A stretch of DNA of 64,000 nucleotides from Pseudomonas sp. Irchel s3b2. Its GTDB lineage: Bacteria; Pseudomonadota; Gammaproteobacteria; Pseudomonadales; Pseudomonadaceae. Both the position numbers and the translations under genes were made by a program. Location of the stretch: NCBI RefSeq assembly GCF_900187445.1, contig NZ_FYEB01000009.1:62001-126000 (forward strand), read 5' to 3'. Each line of letters starts with the position of its first letter. The first letter of the stretch is position 1. The notes under the pieces were generated by a model that worked only from the letters and a program-made list of their open reading frames with translations, ran no database searches and had not been told where the DNA came from. This document shows, piece by piece, positions 1 to 8,210 of this stretch.

Positions 1-1119
1 GTGGGTGGCGCCAAACGCCTGATCAATCTACCGGAAACCGATCTCACCCTGGGCCTGGCCTACGGTCTGTTCGCGCTGCTGGTATTGACGGTGTGCATCT
101 ACGGCTTCCGCTTCATGCTGTGGGTCAACCGCATTGCGGTGTGGGCCGCCAGCCTGTTGTTTCTGCTCGGTATCTTCGCCTTCGCCCCGGCATTCGACAG
201 TCAATACGCCGGCAGCGTGGCCCTGGGTCAGGCGGGGTTCTGGGCGGCGTTCATCGGCGCCGCGCTGGTGGCCATGAGCAACCCGATTTCCTTCGGCGCG
301 TTCCTCGGCGACTGGTCGCGCTACATCCCGCGTGATACGCCCAAAGGCCGGATCATGCTGTCGGTGATCGCCGCACAACTGGCCACGCTGATTCCGTTCC
401 TGTTCGGCCTCGCCACCGCCACCATCGTGGCGATCAAGGCACCCGATTACATCGCGGCGAACAACTACGTCGGCGGTCTGTTGGCGGTGTCGCCGAGCTG
501 GTTCTTCCTGCCGGTGTGCCTGATTGCGGTGATCGGCGGCATGTCCACCGGCACCACCTCGCTGTATGGCACCGGGCTGGACATGTCCAGCGTGTTCCCA
601 CGGGTGCTGTCGCGGGTCAAGGCAACATTGCTGATCGGCGTGATGTCGATTGCCTTCATCTTCATCGGGCGCTTTGCGGCGAATCTGGTGCAGAGCGTGT
701 CGACCTTCGCCGTGCTGATCATCACCTGCACCACCCCTTGGATGGTGATCATGATCATCGGCCTGCTGGTGCGTCGTGGCTTCTACTGCCCGGATGACCT
801 GCAAGTGTTCACCCGTGGCGAGACAGGTGGCCGCTACTGGTTCACCCACGGCTGGAACTGGCGTGGCCTGGGTGCCTGGATCCCAAGCGCGCTGGTGGGT
901 TTGTGCTTCGTGAACCTGCCGGGGCAGTTTGTCGGGCCACTCGGGGATCTGGCGGGAGGGATCGACATCAGCCTGCCGGTGACCCTCGGCCTGGCCTCGC
1001 TGGTGTACCTGACGCTGCTGAGCCTGTTCCCGGAACCGGCTACGGTGTTCGGCCCCAGTGATCCACGCAGCAAGGGCACGGATTCGCTCGGTAAACCGGC
1101 GATGCGACAAACGGCCTGA
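1..1119 (+). CDS. NCS1-family purine/cytosine-type permease (5'-truncated)
   Basis: C-terminal 372 residues of an inner-membrane permease. The long run of hydrophobic segments, the GDWSRYIPRDTPK loop and the SLYGTGLDMS stretch fit the NCS1 (nucleobase:cation symporter-1) family, whose members are usually near 450-500 residues. The first codon in the window is GTG, but about 100 residues are probably missing upstream, so it should not be read as the true start. The stop is TGA at 1117-1119. A second transporter follows 188 bases downstream on the same strand, suggesting a nutrient-uptake locus. The substrate cannot be read from this fragment; cytosine, purine, allantoin or hydantoin are all possible. 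Confidence 0.85.
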   Translation: MGGAKRLINLPETDLTLGLAYGLFALLVLTVCIYGFRFMLWVNRIAVWAASLLFLLGIFAFAPAFDSQYAGSVALGQAGFWAAFIGAALVAMSNPISFGAFLGDWSRYIPRDTPKGRIMLSVIAAQLATLIPFLFGLATATIVAIKAPDYIAANNYVGGLLAVSPSWFFLPVCLIAVIGGMSTGTTSLYGTGLDMSSVFPRVLSRVKATLLIGVMSIAFIFIGRFAANLVQSVSTFAVLIITCTTPWMVIMIIGLLVRRGFYCPDDLQVFTRGETGGRYWFTHGWNWRGLGAWIPSALVGLCFVNLPGQFVGPLGDLAGGIDISLPVTLGLASLVYLTLLSLFPEPATVFGPSDPRSKGTDSLGKPAMRQTA

Positions 1120-1152
1120 TTCAACGCATTACCTGTGGTCAACGCATTACCC

Positions 1153-1239
1153 GTAGGAGCGAGGCTTGCCCGCGAAGAACGATGACGCGGTCTGCCTGCG
1201 GACCGCGGTGCTCCCTTCGCGGGCAAGCCTCGCTCCTAC
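1153..1239. repeat. REP pair, GTAGGAGCGAGGCTTGCCC family
   Basis: Two inverted copies of a pseudomonad REP unit (core GAGGCTTGCCCGCGAAG) face each other with about 35 bases between them. They lie between the NCS1 permease and the sodium symporter. Transcribed as RNA, the pair would form one long hairpin. Confidence 0.85.
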
Positions 1240-1307
1240 GGGGGTCGATTTTCCACAAAGATTGATTTTCGCCTCACCATAAAAAAGACAATCGGAGACA
1301 CGCCATC

Positions 1308-2687
1308 ATGGCTTTGGATTTATTCGTCGTTCTCATTTACGCCGCCGCGATGCTGGTGCTCGGCTACTACGGCATGCGCAAGGCCAAGACCCACGAAGAC
1401 TATTTGGTCGCCGGTCGCAACCTCGGTCCGGGTCTCTACATGGGCACCATGGCCGCTACCGTTCTGGGTGGCGCGTCCACCGTTGGCACCGTGCGCCTGG
1501 GCTATGTTCATGGCATTTCCGGCTTCTGGCTATGTGCCGCACTGGGCTGCGGGATCGTGGCGCTGAACCTGTTCCTCGCCAAGCCGCTGCTGAAGCTGAA
1601 GGTATTCACCGTTACCCAAGTGCTGGAAAAGCGCTATAACCCAATGGCTCGTACGGCGAGCGCGACCATCATGCTCGCCTATGCACTGATGATCGGCGTG
1701 ACCTCGATCCTGGCGATCGGCACCGTGCTGCAAGTGCTGTTCGGCCTGCCGTTCTGGCTCTCGGTGCTGCTTGGTGGCGGTATAGTGGTGATTTACTCGA
1801 CCATCGGTGGCATGTGGTCCCTGACCCTGACCGACATCGTCCAGTTCGGTATCCAGACCGTCGGCCTGATGTTCCTGTTGCTGCCGATCTGCCTGTACCG
1901 GGTCGGTGGCTGGGATCAACTGGTTGCCCAATTGCCGGCCGCCAGCTTCAACTTCACCAGCATCGGCTGGGACACGATCATCACCTACTTCCTGATCTAC
2001 TTCTTTGGCATCCTGATCGGTCAAGACATCTGGCAACGGGTATTCACCGCACGAAGCGAGAAAGTCGCCAAATACGCCGGTACGTCTGCCGGGATCTACT
2101 GCATTGTCTATGGTCTGGTTTGTGCGCTGATCGGCATGGCCGCTCATGTGCTGATTCCGGATCTGGACAACGTCAACAATGCCTTTGCCGCCATCGTCAA
2201 AGTGTCCCTGCCGGACGGTATCCGTGGCCTGGTGATCGCAGCTGCACTGGCGGCCATGATGTCCACCGCCAGCGCCGGCCTGCTCGCCGCATCCACCACC
2301 CTGACCGAAGACCTATTGCCGAAACTGCGTGGCGGCAAACAATCGAACGTGAGCGTTAACCGCCTTTTTACCCTGCTGACTGGCATCGCGGTATTGGGCA
2401 TCGCACTGGTGGTCAATGATGTGATCAGCGCACTGACCCTGGCTTACAACCTGTTGGTGGGCGGCATGCTGATCCCGCTGATGGGGGCCATCTACTGGAA
2501 ACGCGCCACGACGGCCGGTGCGATCACCAGCATGGCACTGGGCTTCGTCACCGCGCTGGTGTTCATGTTCAAGGACGGTATGGACGCCAACACCCCGATC
2601 TACTACAGCCTCGGCGTGGGCCTGGTGAGTTTCGTGGTGGTCAGCTTGCTGTCCCGTCGCCCGGCAGTGGTGGCGAGCGCTGTCTAA
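1308..2687 (+). CDS. sodium:solute symporter (SSS family)
   Basis: 459-residue polytopic inner-membrane protein, a length typical of sodium/solute symporters. The N-terminal region DYLVAGRNLGPGLYMGTMAA followed by GASTVGTVRLGY is the conserved start of SSS proteins (TM1 and TM2). About 13 hydrophobic helices are visible, with a central AAALAAMMSTASAGLLAAST segment resembling the sodium-site helix of the family. The ATG at 1308 is preceded by GGAGA. A terminator follows at about 2711-2746. The adjacent NCS1 permease suggests both import related nitrogenous or organic-acid nutrients, but the substrate is not evident. Confidence 0.88.
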   Translation: MALDLFVVLIYAAAMLVLGYYGMRKAKTHEDYLVAGRNLGPGLYMGTMAATVLGGASTVGTVRLGYVHGISGFWLCAALGCGIVALNLFLAKPLLKLKVFTVTQVLEKRYNPMARTASATIMLAYALMIGVTSILAIGTVLQVLFGLPFWLSVLLGGGIVVIYSTIGGMWSLTLTDIVQFGIQTVGLMFLLLPICLYRVGGWDQLVAQLPAASFNFTSIGWDTIITYFLIYFFGILIGQDIWQRVFTARSEKVAKYAGTSAGIYCIVYGLVCALIGMAAHVLIPDLDNVNNAFAAIVKVSLPDGIRGLVIAAALAAMMSTASAGLLAASTTLTEDLLPKLRGGKQSNVSVNRLFTLLTGIAVLGIALVVNDVISALTLAYNLLVGGMLIPLMGAIYWKRATTAGAITSMALGFVTALVFMFKDGMDANTPIYYSLGVGLVSFVVVSLLSRRPAVVASAV

Positions 2688-2712
2688 GCTGATGTTGTAG
2701 CAACAGTTTCTT

Positions 2713-2750
2713 CGACGGGCGTGGCGTCGGTTGCCACACCCGTTTTTTTT
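2713..2750 (+). terminator. Rho-independent terminator after the sodium symporter
   Basis: An ACGGGCGTGGC arm pairs with GCCACACCCGT (one mismatch) around a short loop and is followed directly by eight T residues. Confidence 0.8.
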
Positions 2751-2867
2751 CGTCTGAAGGAAACTGCTATTTACGCACGATGATTGACGAGTGGCAGCGC
2801 CGACACGCCTGAAGCCTGCTGTACTCAGCACCAGGGACAACAACAATAACGCCCTCGAAGAACAACC

Positions 2868-3119
2868 ATGACAAGAGCCGACGTTCATACAGCCGTGCAT
2901 CGCTTCATCCGCCGCCTGCTGGAAAATCAGGATGACTTTGATGACAACACTTGCCTGGCGCAGTTGGGATTGGATAAAGAGGATATTGAAGAGCTGCTCT
3001 TCCATCTGGAAGATCAGCTGGGATTGACGGCATTTACCGCCGAAGAAGACCGGATGCTCAAGACCGCGACGACCGTCGACGACTTGAGCCGGTTTTTGAT
3101 TGAGATTGGGCGGTATTGA
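2868..3119 (+). CDS. acyl-carrier-protein-like protein lacking the attachment serine
   Basis: 83-residue acidic protein with the helix pattern of acyl carrier proteins: LAQLGLDKEDIEELLFHLEDQLG aligns by eye with the helix II region of AcpP (LGADSLDTVELVMALEEEFG), with a matching C-terminal TTVDDLSRFL segment. The serine that carries 4'-phosphopantetheine is replaced: the DSL motif reads D36-K37-E38. It therefore probably cannot be a holo-carrier, and may bind partners or act as a structural ACP mimic. It sits alone between a terminator and a REP pair. Start ATG at 2868; the upstream ribosome site is weak. Function unknown. Confidence 0.75.
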   Translation: MTRADVHTAVHRFIRRLLENQDDFDDNTCLAQLGLDKEDIEELLFHLEDQLGLTAFTAEEDRMLKTATTVDDLSRFLIEIGRY

Positions 3120-3160
3120 GACCGATCGTCAAATACACCCGATGCGACGAATAAACCTCT

Positions 3161-3290
3161 GTGGCAAGGGAGCTTGCTCCCGCTCGATTGCGCAGCAATC
3201 GCAAGCTGGATCCGCGTTCAACCTGCCCTCCCTGATGACGATGAATGGGGCCGCTGCGCGCCCCAGTGGGAGCAAGCTCCCTCGCCACAG
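3161..3290. repeat. REP pair, GTGGCGAGGGAGCTTGCTCCC family
   Basis: Inverted copies of a second pseudomonad REP family (GGGAGCTTGCTCCC and GGGAGCAAGCTCCC) lie at the two ends. The spacer contains a CGCTCGATTGCGCAGCAATCG stem. The element sits between the ACP-like gene and the convergent microprotein gene. Confidence 0.8.
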
Positions 3291-3304
3291 GTGATGTGCC
3301 AGGC

Positions 3305-3436
3305 TTACCTGCGGCGCTGCTGTTGGCGGCGACGTTGTTCGTCGTCAGTGCGAACAGGCACGGGTTGCAGAGGCGGTTCGATCAAACCGAGTGCGACACC
3401 CAGGTCATGCAGCCAGTTTTGGATTTTCTCTTTCAT
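3305..3436 (-). CDS. PA1414-like microprotein
   Basis: 43-residue protein beginning MKEKIQNWLHDLGVALGLIEPP and ending in an arginine/glutamine-rich tail (DDEQRRRQQQRRR). I recognise it as resembling the short Pseudomonas proteins named after PA1414; no molecular role is assigned here. The start at 3436 is supported by a very strong G-rich ribosome site (AAGGGGGGC) seven bases upstream. An amphipathic N-terminal helix followed by a basic tail suggests binding to a membrane or nucleic acid, which is inference. It stands alone, with about 250 bases to the next gene upstream. The family identification is from memory. Confidence 0.7.
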   Translation of the reverse strand: MKEKIQNWLHDLGVALGLIEPPLQPVPVRTDDEQRRRQQQRRR

Positions 3437-3686
3437 GATGCCCCCCTTCAGGGTATGCCGAGCGGCCGAAGTTCTGTAGCCCCTTCGCACTGATAATAGT
3501 CCGAAGTCCTACGCAATGCTCGCCCAAGATCGCAATGATCTGTTACTGAATTGATCAGATCCCTGACCGTTGGTTTGTTTTGCCGTGGGTTGGCTCAGCG
3601 GGCCATTGCTCGCGGCGCTGAGCAGTCACTTCAACGGTGAATTGCAACTCGCGCTGTGATCGTCGGTAACGATTTGCTGCATCCGA

Positions 3687-4619
3687 TCAGGGTTGTCCAA
3701 GTGCTTTGCGCAAACGGCGGCGGACCCACTGTTCTGCGCTCACAAAAGTGATCCCGAGCAAAACCAGCACCGCGCCGATCACGAAGTTGAGGCTCAGTTC
3801 TTCGCCCAGCAGCACCACGCCGAACGTGACGCCAAACAGTGGCGTCATGAACGAAAATACCGCCAGGTTCGCCGCCAGATAACGACGCAGCAGCCAAAAC
3901 CAGGTCAGGTAACTGAAGAACGACACCACCAATCCCTGGAACAGCACGCTGGCCACGGCAATAGTGGTCAGGCTGACATGGGTGACCTGCCCGCTGAGGA
4001 TCGCGATCAACAGCAGGCCGACGAAGCCGACGATCAGTTGATAAAACAGCGTCAGGGTCACCGGCGCCTCCGATAGACGCGAGGCACGCACCACCACGGT
4101 GGTCGCGCCCCATGACGCGCCGGCCAGCACGCCCAACGCATCGCCCATCAACATGCGGCGATCGAGGTTGTCCCACGACACACCACCGGCAAACGCAATG
4201 GCAATGCCGACGAAGGCGAGAACAATCCCCAGCCACTGCACCGGTCTTAAACGCTCACTCGGCAGCAGCCAATGCACGCCCAACGCGGTGAAGATCGGCG
4301 CGGTATAGAGGAACACTGACATGTGCGCCGCCGTGGTCAGTTGCAGGCCTTCGGAAATGAAGTAGAACTCCAGGCCAAACAACGCACCCGCCAGCAAGCC
4401 GCCGCGCCAGGTAGTGCCGACCTGATCCCAGCCGCCCTTCCAGCAGATCAACAATCCTACGAGTAACGCAGAAATACCCGACCGCCCCGCCGCCTGCATG
4501 ACCGGCGCGATGTCGGGCGCGGCCCATTTGATCATCACCTGCTGCACGCCCCAGATCAGGCACAGCCCGACCATCACTTGCAGGGCAAACCCATCGGCAC
4601 TACGCCGGGTGGCGCTCAC
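3687..4619 (-). CDS. EamA/DMT-superfamily transporter
   Basis: 310-residue inner-membrane protein with about ten hydrophobic helices in two homologous halves, the layout of the drug/metabolite transporter superfamily (RhaT/YdcZ-like exporters). The start is taken as GTG at 4619, giving MSATRRSADGFALQ. It has CGAGGTG placed about seven bases upstream; a TTG at 4640 is also open but has no better ribosome site. The conserved LIWGVQQVMIKW in TM1 and the AGASWGATTVVVRAS segment opening the second half fit EamA domains. Substrate unknown; such proteins often export amino acids or metabolites. Confidence 0.87.
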   Translation of the reverse strand: MSATRRSADGFALQVMVGLCLIWGVQQVMIKWAAPDIAPVMQAAGRSGISALLVGLLICWKGGWDQVGTTWRGGLLAGALFGLEFYFISEGLQLTTAAHMSVFLYTAPIFTALGVHWLLPSERLRPVQWLGIVLAFVGIAIAFAGGVSWDNLDRRMLMGDALGVLAGASWGATTVVVRASRLSEAPVTLTLFYQLIVGFVGLLLIAILSGQVTHVSLTTIAVASVLFQGLVVSFFSYLTWFWLLRRYLAANLAVFSFMTPLFGVTFGVVLLGEELSLNFVIGAVLVLLGITFVSAEQWVRRRLRKALGQP

Positions 4620-4671
4620 CGGAACACCTCGACAACACAATCCATGGCAGTGACTCGACAGTAAAAATAAA

Positions 4672-4709
4672 GCCCCGGCCTCCTCTTGCTGAACAAAGGG
4701 TGCCGGGGC
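4672..4709 (-). terminator. terminator of the CvfB-like gene
   Basis: GCCCCGGC and GCCGGGGC arms pair around a 22-base loop. Read on the minus strand, the hairpin is followed by a T-rich tract (complement of 4662-4671). It lies downstream of the minus-strand RNA-binding protein gene. Confidence 0.75.
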
Positions 4710-4830
4710 AAAAAATGATGCTGCCGATTATTAACCAGATGGACAGAAAAAGGTGTCTGCAAAAGACCTTTAAATCGCCGCTTGCGTCATAGGGCCAATC
4801 AAAAGAGTCACTGCAGCGGCCGGCGTCAGG

Positions 4831-5667
4831 TCAGCTGAGTTCGATACGATCAGCGTGAATGACGATCTGGCCGTTCTTGTACAGCGCGCCGATGGCCTTT
4901 TTGAAGTTGCCCTTGCTGACGCCGAACATACTGCTGATCAGCGTCGGGTCGCTCTTGTCGCTGACGGGCAGCGTGCCGTTATTGTCGCGCAACTTGGCGA
5001 GAATCTTCGAGTTCAGACTGGTGGCCGCTTCTTCGCCCACCGGTTGCAGGCTCAGGCTGATCTTGCCGTCGGTGCGGACTTCTTTGATAAAGCCCTTCTC
5101 TTCTTTACCGGCGCGCATGAACTTAAAGATTTCGTTCTTGTGGATCAGGCCCCAGTGCTTGTTGTTGATGATTGCCTTGAAGCCCATATCGGTCGCTTCG
5201 GCCACCAGCAAATCAACTTCCTGGCCTGGACTGTAGTTAGCCGGAGTCTTGTCCAGGTAGCGGTCCAGACGTGCTGTCGCGGTAATGCGTCGAGTATGCT
5301 TGTCGAGATAAACATGCACCACGACATACTCACCGGCCGTCATCTGGCGCTTTTCTTCGGAGTACGGCAACAGCAGATCCTTCGGCAACCCCCAATCCAG
5401 GAACACGCCGATGCTGTTGACTTCAACGACTTTCAAACTGGCGAATTCACCGACCTGAACTTTCGGTTTTTCGGTCGTGGCGATAAGTTTGTCATCGCTG
5501 TCCAGATAAATAAAAACGTTGAGCCAGTCTTCATCTTCGCTGGGAATATCTTTGGGGATATAACGATTAGGCAGAAGGATTTCGCCATCCGCGCCACCGT
5601 CCAGATATAAACCGAAGTTAGTGTGTTTAACCACTTGCAAACTGTTGTAACGCCCGACTAAAGCCAT
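4831..5667 (-). CDS. CvfB-family S1-domain RNA-binding protein
   Basis: 278-residue cytoplasmic protein made of consecutive S1-like OB folds followed by a small winged-helix region, as in CvfB/YitL. The repeated pattern of short S1 units is visible (VVKHTNFGLYLDGG, VVEVNSIGVFLDWG and VAEATDMGFKAIINNKHWGLIHKNEI). The C-terminal SSMFGVSKGNFKKAIGALYK segment resembles the winged helix of the family. CvfB proteins bind RNA and affect expression post-transcriptionally; the precise role in pseudomonads is not established here. Start chosen at 5667 (MALVGRYN), with GAGGG nine bases upstream; an in-frame ATG at 5682 is less well placed. Confidence 0.85.
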   Translation of the reverse strand: MALVGRYNSLQVVKHTNFGLYLDGGADGEILLPNRYIPKDIPSEDEDWLNVFIYLDSDDKLIATTEKPKVQVGEFASLKVVEVNSIGVFLDWGLPKDLLLPYSEEKRQMTAGEYVVVHVYLDKHTRRITATARLDRYLDKTPANYSPGQEVDLLVAEATDMGFKAIINNKHWGLIHKNEIFKFMRAGKEEKGFIKEVRTDGKISLSLQPVGEEAATSLNSKILAKLRDNNGTLPVSDKSDPTLISSMFGVSKGNFKKAIGALYKNGQIVIHADRIELS

Positions 5668-5682
5668 GTCCAATACCCTCAT

Positions 5683-6018
5683 TGCGTGGGCGGCATTCTA
5701 CCCGGTTTTGCGGACGGTGTTCGGCGGCCAGCCCGGTGGCGCAAGAAAATCCGCGCAAGGCCTTAATTTTCCTGGGTTTGGCCATGGTCATTTGGCCGCT
5801 CGTCAGACCGTTCGGGTGTTCCGTTCTCTTGCCAGCCCATCCGAAAAGCGCTTTTTCTCCAGCAGGGTTCTTAGTTAAAACAGCAGCTTAGGGGAACATT
5901 GCAAATAATAACTTGCGATAAATTGCGTTTCTCCAAGGTGTATTTCGGGAGGATATTTACCAAGCAATTGTCAAGTATTTCCTGTACGATGCCTGGCCAA
6001 GTTAATTTCTACAGGTTA
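5683..6018. other. 336-base non-coding stretch
   Basis: Region between the divergent CvfB-like gene and the small protein gene at 6028. It presumably holds both promoters. The 3' half (5880-6000) is markedly AT-rich compared with the surrounding coding DNA, as expected of a promoter region. I see no gene, REP unit or recognisable operator in it. Confidence 0.5.
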
Positions 6019-6027
6019 ATGGCCGCC

Positions 6028-6207
6028 ATGCGTGTAAAAGCATCCAACAGCAAAGCAAAGCCAGCTCCAGCCGTTGAAACCAGCGAATCGATCAACAACC
6101 AGATCGCTGCGTTCCTCAAGTCCGGCGGAGAGATCCAGCAAATTGCCAAAGGCGTCAGCGGCCAGACGTTCGGCCCGTCCAAGCAGATCACGCTAGGCAA
6201 GAAGTAA
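6028..6207 (+). CDS. small conserved protein of unknown function (59 aa)
   Basis: A 59-residue protein, MRVKASNSKAKPAPAVETSE..., with a basic, proline/alanine-rich N-terminus and an ordered-looking C-terminal half (NNQIAAFLKSGGEIQQIAKG, then VSGQTFGPSKQITLGKK). I do not recognise a named family, though the EIQQIAKGVSGQ phrase is strongly gene-like and the protein is soluble and basic. An upstream in-frame ATG at 6019 lies only three bases after AGG, so the exact start (6019 or 6028) is uncertain. It stands as a single gene, transcribed away from the CvfB-like gene. A DNA- or ribosome-associated role is conceivable from its charge, but this is speculation. Confidence 0.65.
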   Translation: MRVKASNSKAKPAPAVETSESINNQIAAFLKSGGEIQQIAKGVSGQTFGPSKQITLGKK

Positions 6208-6228
6208 TTTCCCCTGCGTTAACTGGTC

Positions 6229-6262
6229 CATAAGCGCTTTGAGCTTCGAAGCGCTTGGACTG
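6229..6262 (+). terminator. hairpin after the 59-aa gene
   Basis: AAGCGCTT repeats itself as a palindromic pair (extended by GTCCA/TGGAC) around a nine-base loop. No T-tract follows, so termination is only a possibility. Confidence 0.4.
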
Positions 6263-6417
6263 GAACCCTCCCGCAATACCCCATCAAACAAATCAATATT
6301 TCAAAAATCGACGAACGGCCCTTGATGCCGAACATTCGCCGGTATGCTTGCACGTGTCTGGATCAAGCGTTTCAGTAGGTTTTCAGGACCTGCACCTCGC
6401 TGCTCATGGAGTGACGC

Positions 6418-7134
6418 ATGTTCAAGCCCTCTCTTTTCCTGCTCGGCAGTCTGCTGTGGTGTTCGGACGTCCATGCGCAAGTCTTCCAGCGCGAACTGGG
6501 CGACTTCGATCTCAAACTCGCCACCACCCCGAGTCGCAGCATGGCCCAAGGACTGGTCAAACCCTCGACGACCGGCTCGTTCCACGGTGGCCTCGACTTG
6601 AGCCACGACAGTGGCTTCTATGTGGGTCAATGGTCCCCCAGCATGGGGCTGAGCCCGTCGAGTAACCTTGAAGTGGATTCCTACATGGGCTTTAAACAGC
6701 CTTTCGATCAATCCCTCGGTTACGAAGTGGGCATGATCCGTTACAGCTACCCGAAAATGGAAACCCTCGACAGCCAAGAGCTGTTCGGCGGCCTGACCCT
6801 GCTGGGCAGCCGCTTCGGCGCGGCCTTCAGCAACGACCCGGACAAACAGAACAGCACCCTGTTCGCCGACCTCAGTGGCAATCAGCCCTTCGGCATCGGG
6901 ATCAGCCTGAAATACACCACCCACCAACTCAACACACCGGTGTCCGTTGATGATGGGTATGTAGGCAGCTTTACCGACTGGTCAGTGAAATTGTCCCGGC
7001 CGTTCATGGGCATCGATCTGGACTTGATCTACAGTGACTCAAGCCTGAGCGGCAGCAACTGCTCCGCCTATTCCGGCCACAATAGCGAGTGCGACGGCCT
7101 GGTTACGCTCAAGGCTGCGCACAGCTTCTATTAA
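6418..7134 (+). CDS. TorF-family putative porin
   Basis: 238-residue outer-membrane beta-barrel candidate. Residues 1-20 form a signal peptide (hydrophobic LFLLGSLLW core, cleavage likely after VHA). The rest alternates polar and hydrophobic residues in strands rich in glycine, serine and aromatics, and ends in an aromatic residue (AHSFY), the usual barrel-insertion signal. The LELATTPSRS-like opening (here LKLATTPSRSMAQG) followed by GLDLSHDSGFYVGQW is characteristic of the TorF/TIGR02001 family. Transport substrate is unknown. Start ATG at 6418 has GGAG just upstream. A lipoprotein gene follows on the same strand after 78 bases. Confidence 0.82.
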   Translation: MFKPSLFLLGSLLWCSDVHAQVFQRELGDFDLKLATTPSRSMAQGLVKPSTTGSFHGGLDLSHDSGFYVGQWSPSMGLSPSSNLEVDSYMGFKQPFDQSLGYEVGMIRYSYPKMETLDSQELFGGLTLLGSRFGAAFSNDPDKQNSTLFADLSGNQPFGIGISLKYTTHQLNTPVSVDDGYVGSFTDWSVKLSRPFMGIDLDLIYSDSSLSGSNCSAYSGHNSECDGLVTLKAAHSFY

Positions 7135-7212
7135 TCGGCTGAACTGCCGGGTTAATCCTGCGATCACATAAAAGAACCCTTTAAAGAAACCAGGTCTTCG
7201 CAAGGACTCGCC

Positions 7213-8082
7213 ATGTCGCACTGGTGGAAACAGATCAGTGTCATCATCACCCTCAGCCTCACTGTCGCCGCATGCAGCCGCGTGGGCCTGGCTTATCGCA
7301 ACCTGGACGTGATCATTCCCTGGACGCTCAGCGACTACCTGGAGATGAACCACGAGCAAAAAGACTGGTTCAACGAGCGCCTCAAAGAACACCTGAGCTG
7401 GCACTGCACCACGCAATTGCCCGGTTACCTCGACTGGCTGGATCGTTTACAGGCCATGGTCGAGGCCAACCAGATCACCGACGCCGCACTGCAAACCCGT
7501 ACCCAGGAAGCCAAACAGGCCATCGCCGAAACCGCCCGGGAAATCACTCCATCGGCCATCGAGTTGTTGCAAGGGCTGGATGACAAGCAAGTCGCGGAAA
7601 TGAACGACGCCTTCGCCAAGGACCAGCGCAAACGCCAAGAGGCCTACCTCAAGCCGTCTCTGGAGCAACAGATCAGAGAGCGGAGCAAGCGCATGGAGAA
7701 ACGCCTGAATGTCTGGTTCGGCCCGCTAAGCCCGAGCCAACAGCAACGGGTAGTGGCCTGGTCGAATGCCTTGGGTGATCAGAACAAACAATGGATTGCC
7801 AACCGCGCCCATTGGCAGCAGCAATTCAGCGCGGCAGTCGCGCAACGGCAGAGTCCAGAATTCCCACAGCGAATCGAGACACTTCTGGTGAATCGCGAGA
7901 GTTTGTGGACGTCGGCTTACCGCGAGGCCTACGCCAATACCGAAACCCAGGCTCGGGCGTTGCTGGTGGATATAATGACCGAGAGCACGCCGGTTCAGCG
8001 TGAACGGTTGCTGATGAAGATTGAAGGCGTGCGCAAGGATTTCACTGATTTGCAATGCCTGAAAGCGGCGCGACAGGGCTAG
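7213..8082 (+). CDS. DUF6279-family lipoprotein
   Basis: 289-residue lipoprotein. Residues 1-20 are a signal peptide ending in the lipobox VAAC, so Cys21 would be lipidated. The mature part is highly charged and helical, with the conserved LVIPWTLSDYLEMN-like opening (here VIIPWTLSDYLEMN) and a cysteine near the C-terminus (LQCLKAA), matching the DUF6279 family as I know it. The fate after lipidation (outer membrane, periplasmic face) is inferred from the residue after cysteine being serine rather than aspartate. CAAGGA precedes the ATG. Function unknown. Confidence 0.78.
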   Translation: MSHWWKQISVIITLSLTVAACSRVGLAYRNLDVIIPWTLSDYLEMNHEQKDWFNERLKEHLSWHCTTQLPGYLDWLDRLQAMVEANQITDAALQTRTQEAKQAIAETAREITPSAIELLQGLDDKQVAEMNDAFAKDQRKRQEAYLKPSLEQQIRERSKRMEKRLNVWFGPLSPSQQQRVVAWSNALGDQNKQWIANRAHWQQQFSAAVAQRQSPEFPQRIETLLVNRESLWTSAYREAYANTETQARALLVDIMTESTPVQRERLLMKIEGVRKDFTDLQCLKAARQG

Positions 8083-8104
8083 GTTCTGGTTCTATAGATA
8101 AAAA

Positions 8105-8204
8105 AGCTTCGCGGGCAAGCCTCGCTCCTACGGGTTTGGTGTTGCTCACAAAATGTGTGAACAACGCTTACCTGTAGGAGCGAGGCTTGCCCGCGAAGCT
8201 TTTT
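8105..8204. repeat. REP pair that may also terminate transcription
   Basis: Inverted GCTTCGCGGGCAAGCC and GGCTTGCCCGCGAAGC units are flanked by A-rich and T-rich runs (AAAAAGCTT ... AAGCTTTTT). The pair lies between the convergent DUF6279 and winged-helix genes, and the T-tail on each strand could let it act as a bidirectional terminator. Confidence 0.8.
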
Positions 8205-8210
8205 ACGGTA

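Noticed and set aside
3437..3686. Anr box before the PA1414-like microprotein
   Set aside because: GATCTG...CAGATC and TTGATC-like parts are present but do not form TTGAT-N4-ATCAA.
5682..5891. Possible 69-residue membrane peptide between the CvfB-like and 59-aa genes
   Set aside because: It has one hydrophobic stretch but no ribosome site, overlaps the divergent promoter region and looks like chance.
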